From: an uncultured bacterium
GTDB lineage: Bacteria > Verrucomicrobiota > Kiritimatiellia > RFP12 > UBA1067
DNA length: 56,648 nucleotides
Assembly (NCBI GenBank): GCA_902799715.1
Contig: CADCBS010000009.1
Span: 1-56,648 of the forward strand
Reading direction: 5' to 3'
Part shown: piece after piece, positions 1 to 5,724 of the stretch
How the letters are laid out: every line of letters begins with the position of its first letter
Position numbering within the stretch: position 1 is the first letter of the stretch
Position numbers and translations under genes: made by a program
Notes under the pieces: model-generated
Database searches by the model: none
What the model was told of the DNA's origin: nothing
What the model saw: the letters and a program-made list of their open reading frames with translations, nothing else

Positions 1-176
1 AGTTCACCAGAAGCAAATATGTTTTTGACGTGCTTGCTGATTGCAGCCTTCTGAACCCCAAACAACTCGGCAATCTTCAGCTGCGTCAGCCACACGGTCT
101 CGTTTTCAAGACGCACGTCTAACCGGACGGTCTCGTTCGGCTGATACACGACAATCTGGTTTTCGTTCGCGGTCAT
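1..176 (-). CDS. RhuM-family protein, N-terminal part (runs off window edge)
   Basis: The minus strand from 176 encodes about 58 residues beginning MTANENQIVVYQPNETVRLD and continuing through VWLTQLKIAELFG. This is the N-terminus of the virulence RhuM family (Pfam Virulence_RhuM), a putative DNA-binding family common in mobile and accessory islands. The first 30 or so residues are the same as in the complete gene at 624-1553. After the VWLTQ segment the two diverge, so this is a paralogue and not an exact copy. The start overlaps the stop of a 6-codon mini-ORF (ATGA). The gene is cut by the left edge, so its C-terminal domain is unknown. Family function is not established. Confidence 0.8.
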   Translation of the reverse strand, partial: MTANENQIVVYQPNETVRLDVRLENETVWLTQLKIAELFGVQKAAISKHVKNIFASGE

Positions 177-193
177 TCGGCGTTGCCTTTCAT
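173..193 (-). CDS. Leader mini-ORF MKGNAE, overlapping the RhuM start
   Basis: The ATG at 193 lies 6 nt after a TATAAT box, where transcription would begin, so the message would be leaderless. The reading frame is ATG AAA GGC AAC GCC GAA TGA. Its stop overlaps the RhuM ATG as ATGA. The same arrangement is repeated base for base at 1550-1570. Whether it is translated is an inference; its likely role is to deliver ribosomes to the coupled RhuM start. Confidence 0.45.
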   Translation of the reverse strand: MKGNAE

Positions 194-199
194 GCGCAT

Positions 200-205
200 A
201 TTATA
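200..205 (-). promoter_or_regulatory. -10 box (extended, TTGGTATAAT) for partial RhuM gene
   Basis: The minus strand reads ATTGGTATAATATGCGCATG. TATAAT is perfect, and the preceding TGG provides the TGn extended -10 element. I see no convincing -35 at 17 bp. The ATG starts 6 nt after the hexamer, implying a leaderless transcript. Confidence 0.7.
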
Positions 206-213
206 CCAATATT

Positions 214-621
214 TCACTTGTCACCTTGCAGGGATTCGCCAATTTCTCCAATCTTCGCAAAGACCTCCGCCAAATCAACTTTGCGCTTCGCATTCGATGG
301 ATTTGCAAAAGCAGCCATCGCTTCGCGTTTGTATTTGTTCATCCGCCTTACCAGTGCGACAAACCCCTTGTAACTCTCGCTATCCTTCGCTTCGTCCAAT
401 GAAGTGTAAAACTCTCCCGCGGGTCTTGGGAAATCACTTGTGAACGACATCTTGCCGTCCATTGTTCGCGCGACCATGAGGCGATAGCCATGTTCGTTCT
501 CGTAATAGGCGTTAATGCTCTCGTCAAAACTCAATCCACTAGGCAATAAACAACACGCGCCGCTATTTACCTCATAACGGTATGTCATCTCGTAATGCAC
601 TTCATCAAGCCGTATTCTCAT
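214..621 (-). CDS. Hypothetical protein downstream of RhuM-PLD gene
   Basis: A 135-residue soluble protein that I do not recognise (starts MRIRLDEVHYEMTYRYEV). It has a Lys/Arg-rich, probably helical C-terminal half (VRRMNKYKREAMAAFANPSN) and no membrane segment. It starts 2 nt after the stop of the RhuM-PLD gene, so the two are surely cotranscribed and perhaps functionally paired. Its 3' end abuts the promoter of the next RhuM paralogue. The tight spacing supports a real gene; function is unknown. Confidence 0.6.
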   Translation of the reverse strand: MRIRLDEVHYEMTYRYEVNSGACCLLPSGLSFDESINAYYENEHGYRLMVARTMDGKMSFTSDFPRPAGEFYTSLDEAKDSESYKGFVALVRRMNKYKREAMAAFANPSNAKRKVDLAEVFAKIGEIGESLQGDK

Positions 622-623
622 CT

Positions 624-1553
624 TTACGCTCCCGTTCTCCGGCCCTCACCAAACGCCGACCTCTTGATGCGGCGGATTTCACCAGCGTCAAGTTTCGTGA
701 ACGCAAAGCATTTGCGGCCCAAGTCTTTTAGCGACGCACCTATCAGATAGATATCCTTGTCGTCGACGATGAGAAAGCGGTCGTGGAAGGTTTCGTTGTA
801 GCGCACGGCGAGTTTCTGGTACTGCGCGTTGAAGGTCGCGGCGTCGGCATCGGAAATCTTGCGGTGAGGCACGTGCTTCTTGTCGTAGTGCTCCGATGTG
901 AAGACCGTCACCTTCACGCCCTTGCGCTTCTTCGCGAAAAGGTCGAGCGTTTCCGCCGTTGCCCAGTTGTCGATGAGGACCAGCGACCTCTTTGCGCTCT
1001 GGATCAGTTTCAGCACCAGCGCCCGTGCATCCCACAGCTGCCCGTCGTAGAACACGCCCTGCAACGGCGGCTCCTTGGTCTGCACGAAGAAATCGACCTT
1101 CTCCTTCAAGTCAACGATTGCCTGATCATGTTGGGCGAGACGGCGATCCACCTTGTCTTCCAGCTGAGTCATGCGGGCATTGAAGGAATACCCCCGCAGC
1201 AGATATTCCTTCAATACGCTCGTAGCCCATTGCCGGAACTTGACTCCCAATATGGAATTGACGCGATACCCCACAGAGATTATGGCATCAAGGTTGTAGC
1301 AAGTGACCTTGCGTCTTACTTGCCGCGAACCTTCTATGCGAACTACCGAGAATTCCTCGGTAGTTGCCCCTCGTACCAATTCTCCAGCATCATAGACATT
1401 CTTCAGATGTAAACCTACGTTGTCTGAACTACATCCAAACAAAGTCGCCATCTGACTTTGCGTCAGCCACACGGTCTCGTTTTCAAGACGCACGTCTAAC
1501 CGGACGGTCTCGTTCGGCTGATAGACGACAATCTGGTTCTCGTTCGCGGTCAT
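624..1553 (-). CDS. RhuM-family protein fused to a PLD-like C-terminal domain
   Basis: 309 residues. Residues 1 to about 130 are the RhuM module: VWLTQSQMATLFG is a helix-turn-helix-like segment, followed by the conserved TCYNLDAIISVGYRVNS and FRQWATSVLKEYLLRGYSFN blocks. A short coiled linker (about 128-155) leads into a phospholipase-D-like domain (about 165-300) with one clear motif, HDRFLIVDD (H257), followed by IGASLKDLG. Only one HxK-like half site is visible, so catalysis would need dimerisation or may be lost. Such fusions occur in accessory islands and may act as DNA-binding or defence-associated proteins; function here is not known. The start is set by ATGA overlap with a leader mini-ORF. 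Confidence 0.88.
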   Translation of the reverse strand: MTANENQIVVYQPNETVRLDVRLENETVWLTQSQMATLFGCSSDNVGLHLKNVYDAGELVRGATTEEFSVVRIEGSRQVRRKVTCYNLDAIISVGYRVNSILGVKFRQWATSVLKEYLLRGYSFNARMTQLEDKVDRRLAQHDQAIVDLKEKVDFFVQTKEPPLQGVFYDGQLWDARALVLKLIQSAKRSLVLIDNWATAETLDLFAKKRKGVKVTVFTSEHYDKKHVPHRKISDADAATFNAQYQKLAVRYNETFHDRFLIVDDKDIYLIGASLKDLGRKCFAFTKLDAGEIRRIKRSAFGEGRRTGA

Positions 1554-1570
1554 TCGGCGTTGCCTTTCAT
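1550..1570 (-). CDS. Leader mini-ORF MKGNAE (second copy), overlapping RhuM-PLD start
   Basis: Identical to the mini-ORF at 173-193: ATG six bases after a TATAAT box, six sense codons, and a TGA overlapping the next ATG. The two copies sit in a block of about 40 bp that is identical in both loci although the downstream genes have diverged. Translation is inferred. Confidence 0.45.
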   Translation of the reverse strand: MKGNAE

Positions 1571-1576
1571 GCGCAT

Positions 1577-1582
1577 ATTATA
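1577..1582 (-). promoter_or_regulatory. -10 box (extended, TTTGGTATAAT) for RhuM-PLD operon
   Basis: The minus strand reads TTTGGTATAATATGCGCATG, with a perfect TATAAT, a TGG extension and an ATG 6 nt downstream. No good -35 is visible at 17 bp. Confidence 0.7.
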
Positions 1583-1597
1583 CCAAATCTTTCTCCA

Positions 1598-2140
1598 TTA
1601 CTTGCATCGCAGTTGTCGCAAATTTTGCGTCTTCTTGCCTTTGCCGTATTCCCGTCGTTCAGACGTTGCCTTGCGGATTGATTCGAGAAGCCCGGGGATG
1701 ACCTCGGCACCCATCTTCGCCGCGGCGAAGGTGAGGCGGCCTGCGTCCTTCAGCGACGCACCGGTCCAGAAGATTTCCTTCTGGTCGACGATGATGAAGC
1801 GGTCGCTGTTTAATGTTGCCAATGTGGAAGTGTTGCCAATTCCAATGTTGCCAGTTTCCAATTGTTCCATCATGCCGCCTCCTTCATTGGGAATTGGAAT
1901 TGGCCACTGGCAACGTTTACACACTGGCAACATTCCCCATTCGCCACGCCCGGATAGGCGTCGATCGCGACCAGCGCCTTCTTCGCCCGGCGGATGAACT
2001 TGATCAAGAGCGGTTTCGCGTCCCGGAACCTGTTCTGGCGGAAGATGCTCTGCAACGGCGACTCCTTGGTCTGGACGAAGAAATCGACCTTCTGTTCAAG
2101 GGTGGCGATGCGGCCGTCCCGCCCGGCAAGGAGACGCGCC
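1598..2140 (-). pseudogene. Broken PLD-domain remnant of a third RhuM-like gene
   Basis: Minus-strand residues around 2110-1950 read KVDFFVQTKESPLQ, then a segment like AKKALVAIDAYPG, matching residues 152-196 of the intact RhuM-PLD protein. The homology resumes near 1800 with DRFIIVDQKEIFWTGASLKD, equivalent to the PLD motif. Between them the central PLD part is missing and replaced by a repeat-rich insert (1811-1943). The PLD motif histidine is absent and the RhuM half is gone, cut off by the sensor kinase gene, whose stop is at 2143. This is a decayed paralogue. Confidence 0.75.
1811..1943 (-). repeat. Repeat-rich inverted-repeat insert inside the PLD pseudogene
   Basis: About 130 bp of lower GC made of reiterated TTGCCA, CCAATT and GGCAAC words. 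AATGTTGCCAGT at 1844-1855 is the exact reverse complement of ACTGGCAACATT at 1923-1934, giving 12-bp inverted arms. On the minus strand it carries an AGGAGG followed by ATGATG, so translation could restart within it. It interrupts PLD codons and replaces roughly 50 of them. It resembles a small palindromic (MITE-like) insertion, but I cannot name a family. Confidence 0.5.
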
Positions 2141-2142
2141 GG

Positions 2143-3822
2143 CTACGGCCGTTCGCTTCCCCTCGCGAAAAGCTCCTTGAGGCTGTCGATCGTAACGGGC
2201 TTCAGCACCAGCGCGTCGAAGCCCTGCTCCCTGTAGCTCGCGCGCGCCTCGACATCGGCCGTGACGGAACACACCTTGAGCCGCGAAAGGCGGGCGTCGG
2301 CGCGGATGCGCTTTACGAGTTCGGTGCCGTCCATGGCCGGCATCCACATGTCGGAAAGGACCCAGTCGAAGAGCGTATCCGTCTCCAGCAGTTCGAGCGC
2401 CGCCGCGCCGTCCGGCGCCAGTTCCACATCCGCGACGCCTACCTTCGCAAGCATCGCCTTGAGCACCATGCGGTTCACGGGCGAATCGTCCACGACAAGG
2501 ACGCGCTTCGGGATCCCGGAGACCGCCGGCGCGGACGCCGCAGCGTCCTTCCCGGCCGAATCGTCCTCTCTGGGCGCAAGCGAGACAGGGACTTCGGTGC
2601 GGACCGTAAACCCTTTGCCCGGAGCCGTATCGACCGAAATCGTTCCGTTCGCGAGCTCGACGAGCCGTTTGCAGATCGCCAGCCCGAGTCCGCTGCCATT
2701 TGCGTGGTTTTTGATGTCGGCCTGGACGAAAGGCTCCATGAGGAGCTTCGCCTTCTCCTCCGGAACGCCCCGCCCGTTATCCGAGACCGTCGTCTTGAAA
2801 ATCCCTCCCTCGTAGACGACCGACACGCGTATCGTGCACGGTCCGGCGTATTTGACCGCATTGCCGATGAAATTGAAGAGGACCTGGCGGAAGCGGTATG
2901 GATCGACCATCAGGCGCGGCATCGGGGGTATCTCGGTCGTCAGCGTCTGGTTCCTGTCACGCGCCTGGAGAAGAAACATCATCGCCGTCTCCCGCACGAT
3001 CTCCCCCACGTCGCACGCCTCGAGGTCGAATTTCAGCTTTCCGAGATCCATCTGCGAGAGATCGAGCGCGTCGTTCACGAGCTGCAGAAGGGCCTTGCCG
3101 CTGGACGCTATGAGACCGAGATTCCGCTCGACATCCGCAGGCGGGACGTTGCCCGCGAGCAGAAGCTCCGAGAACCCTATTATGGCGTTGAGCGGCGTGC
3201 GGATGTCGTGGGAAACGACGGAGAAGAAGTAGCTTCTCGTCTTTTCGGCCTCTATCGCGCGGTCGCGCTCGGCCTTGAGGCGGGCCATGGCGGAGCGGCG
3301 TTCGAGAGCCAGCGTCAGCACGTCTGCGGAAATCTTCAGGGCGGTCCTGTCGCGGTCGGGTATCGCGTTCCTGCGGTCCACGTAGTGCAGCGCAAGCCCG
3401 CCCCAGGGCTTTCCGTCGCAGTGCACGACCGCGACCTCCAGCGAATTCGCCGGGCAGTCGCGCGGGATCGGCGCGACGCACTGGCCTTTTGCATCGGGCA
3501 GCTCGACGAAAGGCGCCGACTCCTCGACATGGGGAATCAGCAGCTTGTAGAACGAACACGCCGTGCAGCGCCCCGGACAGCTTGCCAGTTCGCCGTCCTG
3601 CTGGAGCATCAGATGGTGCCCGTCGACGGAATGGAGCGCTATGTAATCGCTGTCGGTCATCTCGAGCAGACGGTGCAGCACAAGGTCGATAAGACCCTGC
3701 AGACCGTCGCTGGCCAGCGCGTCCTTGAGATGCACGATATCCAGGATCGCCGTATCGCGATCGCCCGGAGCGGCATCGATCCGCGGATTTTCGCCGCACA
3801 AGCTCTTCAATGGTTTACTCAT
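2143..3822 (-). CDS. Hybrid sensor histidine kinase with C-terminal receiver
   Basis: About 559 residues from the ATG at 3822. Order: a GAF-like sensory region (about 45-195), a HisKA dimerisation domain with SHDIRTPLNAIIGF (phospho-accepting His), a HATPase_c domain (NAVKYA N-box, DNGRGVP, GSGLGLAI), then a receiver with VVDDSPVNR and phospho-acceptor LSDMWMPAMDG. No membrane segment is evident, so it is probably cytosolic. The GAF-like region has a cysteine cluster (CPGRCTAC plus QCVAPIPRDC) that could bind a metal or Fe-S centre; this is speculative. I prefer the start at 3822 over the one at 3861 because the -10 box lies between them. No partner regulator is adjacent. Confidence 0.9.
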   Translation of the reverse strand: MSKPLKSLCGENPRIDAAPGDRDTAILDIVHLKDALASDGLQGLIDLVLHRLLEMTDSDYIALHSVDGHHLMLQQDGELASCPGRCTACSFYKLLIPHVEESAPFVELPDAKGQCVAPIPRDCPANSLEVAVVHCDGKPWGGLALHYVDRRNAIPDRDRTALKISADVLTLALERRSAMARLKAERDRAIEAEKTRSYFFSVVSHDIRTPLNAIIGFSELLLAGNVPPADVERNLGLIASSGKALLQLVNDALDLSQMDLGKLKFDLEACDVGEIVRETAMMFLLQARDRNQTLTTEIPPMPRLMVDPYRFRQVLFNFIGNAVKYAGPCTIRVSVVYEGGIFKTTVSDNGRGVPEEKAKLLMEPFVQADIKNHANGSGLGLAICKRLVELANGTISVDTAPGKGFTVRTEVPVSLAPREDDSAGKDAAASAPAVSGIPKRVLVVDDSPVNRMVLKAMLAKVGVADVELAPDGAAALELLETDTLFDWVLSDMWMPAMDGTELVKRIRADARLSRLKVCSVTADVEARASYREQGFDALVLKPVTIDSLKELFARGSERP

Positions 3823-3829
3823 GCCGCGT

Positions 3830-3835
3830 ATTGTA
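3830..3835 (-). promoter_or_regulatory. -10 box TACAAT for the hybrid kinase
   Basis: TACAAT on the minus strand lies 7 nt from the ATG at 3822, predicting a leaderless or nearly leaderless mRNA. A TTGTCG at 3856-3861 is a possible -35, but the 20-bp spacer is long. Confidence 0.5.
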
Positions 3836-3986
3836 GCATATATTTCACGGAGAAGCGACAATACCGCGGCTTCGCCGGGGCGAATTCCTGCCTTCCGGCG
3901 GCGCGCGGGGCCGGCGGCATTGCGGAAAAGCGCGGCTCCGCCGGCCGGGGAACGCGCGAAAAAATCCGTCCGCCGGCTTTGAATCG

Positions 3987-4015
3987 TTGATTTCGCCGGG
4001 CGAATGCGGTATCAT
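3987..4015 (+). promoter_or_regulatory. Sigma70-type promoter of ilvC
   Basis: TTGATT (3987-3992), a 17-bp spacer, then TATCAT (4010-4015). The predicted transcript start is near 4022, leaving a leader of about 42 nt with a GGAG-type ribosome site before the ATG at 4064. Confidence 0.65.
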
Positions 4016-4063
4016 TTACACCAATCCGCCGTCGGCGGGACAAAAAACGGAGTATCACAAAGT

Positions 4064-5179
4064 ATGGCTAAGATCAAATTCGGCGATGTCGTGGAAAACA
4101 TCGTCACGCGCAAAGAGTTCCCCCTGAAAAAGGCGCTGTCCGTCCTGAAAGGGAAGACAGTCGCGGTACTGGGCTACGGGGTCCAGGGGCCGGGGCAGGC
4201 GCTGAACATGCTGGACAACGGCGTGAAGGTCATCGTCGGCCAGCGCAAGAGCACGAAGGCGGGCTCGTCCTGGAAGCGTGCGATCCGCGACGGATGGGTC
4301 GAGGGCAAGACGCTCTTCTCGCTCGAGGAGGCGGCGGCCAAAGGCGACGTCGTGATGATGCTCGTGTCCGACGGCAGCGTCGGCCAGGTGTGGAAGCAGG
4401 TCGCCAAGCACGTGACGCCCGGCAAGTACCTCTATTTCTCGCACGGCTTCGCGTACGTGTACAACAAGCTCACCGGCGTGAAGCCCCCGAAGGGCGTCGG
4501 CGTGATCATGGTGGCGCCCAAAGGCTCCGGCACGAGCGTCCGCCGCAACTTCCTCTCGGGCGCCGGCATCAACTCCTCCTACGCGTTCGTGCCGAACGGC
4601 ATGAAGGCGAAAGACGTGGAAGACATGACGAAGGCGATCGGCATAGCGGTCGGCTCCGGCTATCTGTTCCCCACCACGTTCGAGCGCGAAGTGACGAGCG
4701 ACCTGGTGGGCGAACGCGGCATCCTGATGGGCGCGCTCGCGGGCGTGATGGAGGCGCAGTTCAACACGCTGCGCGCGAACGGCCACAGCCCGTCCGAGGC
4801 GTTCAACGAGACGTGCGAAGAGCTCACGCAGTCGCTCATCCGCCTCGTGGACGAAAAAGGCATGGACTGGATGTACACCAACTGCTCGCAGACGGCGCAG
4901 CACGGCGCGCTGAAGTGGCGCCCGATCTTCCGCAAGGCGGTGGAGCCGGTCTTCAAGCGCCTCTACGCGTCCGTAGTGTCGATGAAAGAGGCGAAGGAAG
5001 TCATCCGCGACACGGGCTGCCCCGACTACAAGGAGAAGATGGCGGCGAAGCTCGCCGACCTCACGAACGCCGAGATGTGGCGCGCCGGCGCGGCCGTGCG
5101 CCAGCTCCGTCCGGCGGAGAAGGCGCGCGCCGACGCGGAGACCGCGGCCGGAGTGCAGGGCCGCAAGGGCGGCAAGTGA
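4064..5179 (+). CDS. ilvC: Ketol-acid reductoisomerase
   Basis: 371 residues. It converts 2-acetolactate or 2-aceto-2-hydroxybutyrate to the dihydroxy acid in valine/isoleucine synthesis, with NAD(P)H and Mg2+. The N-terminal Rossmann domain has GYGVQGPGQALN. The C-terminal knotted domain has TTFEREVTSDLVGERG, HSPSEAFNETCEE and the terminal MWRAGAAVRQLRP. These motifs match the fungal/Bacteroidota-type branch, whose proteins have YGQGLN-like and GINSSYA segments, more than the E. coli enzyme. The start at MAKIKFGD follows a GGAG at suitable spacing; the upstream in-frame ATG at 4004 lies before the -10 box. No other branched-chain gene is adjacent. Confidence 0.95.
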   Translation: MAKIKFGDVVENIVTRKEFPLKKALSVLKGKTVAVLGYGVQGPGQALNMLDNGVKVIVGQRKSTKAGSSWKRAIRDGWVEGKTLFSLEEAAAKGDVVMMLVSDGSVGQVWKQVAKHVTPGKYLYFSHGFAYVYNKLTGVKPPKGVGVIMVAPKGSGTSVRRNFLSGAGINSSYAFVPNGMKAKDVEDMTKAIGIAVGSGYLFPTTFEREVTSDLVGERGILMGALAGVMEAQFNTLRANGHSPSEAFNETCEELTQSLIRLVDEKGMDWMYTNCSQTAQHGALKWRPIFRKAVEPVFKRLYASVVSMKEAKEVIRDTGCPDYKEKMAAKLADLTNAEMWRAGAAVRQLRPAEKARADAETAAGVQGRKGGK

Positions 5180-5198
5180 TCCCGCGGGACCCTGCGGC

Positions 5199-5687
5199 AT
5201 GGACAGCGGCCTGACGATACGGCCCGCCCGGATAGACGACGCCGAGAAGATATTCGCGCTGGTGCATCTCCACCGCGACGAGCTTATCGTGCGCCCGATG
5301 GGCGACATCGTGAAGAACACGGACCGCTTCCTGGTGGCGGAATGCGGCGGACGCACCGTGGCGTGCGCCGCATTCGCCATACTCCCCGAATTCGGCTCGC
5401 CCGTGCGCGCGGCGGCCGAGATACAGAGCGTGGCCGTGCTGGCGCCGATGCGCAGGCGCGGAATAGGCGCGCGGCTGGTGGGGGAGCTGCTCGAGCGCAT
5501 CCGCGCGACGGGCGTGAAAGAGGCGCTGGTGCTCACCTTCGCGCCGGAGTTCTTCGGGCGGCTCGGCTTCCGCGAGATCCCGAAGACCGAAGTGATGCAC
5601 AAGCTCTACACCGGGTGCATAAACTGCACGAAGCACGCAGACCCGTTCACCTGCCCGGAAAAGGCGATGGTGCTGCGCCTGCCCTGA
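5199..5687 (+). CDS. GNAT acetyltransferase, ArgA-like (putative N-acetylglutamate synthase)
   Basis: 162 residues of GNAT fold. The acetyl-CoA loop is SVAVLAPMRRRGIGARLVGELL (residues near 75-96), followed by LVLTFAPEFFGRLGFREIPK. The tail has a cysteine-bearing segment, GCINCTKHADPFTCPEKAMV, which resembles the short single-domain N-acetylglutamate synthases of arginine biosynthesis. It starts 19 nt after ilvC, so it is probably cotranscribed. No other arg gene is in view, so substrate assignment rests on the tail motif only. It could be a general GNAT enzyme. Confidence 0.72.
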   Translation: MDSGLTIRPARIDDAEKIFALVHLHRDELIVRPMGDIVKNTDRFLVAECGGRTVACAAFAILPEFGSPVRAAAEIQSVAVLAPMRRRGIGARLVGELLERIRATGVKEALVLTFAPEFFGRLGFREIPKTEVMHKLYTGCINCTKHADPFTCPEKAMVLRLP

Positions 5688-5724
5688 CGGCGCGCCCCCT
5701 CCTTCCGGCCAATCCGAGGCAAGC

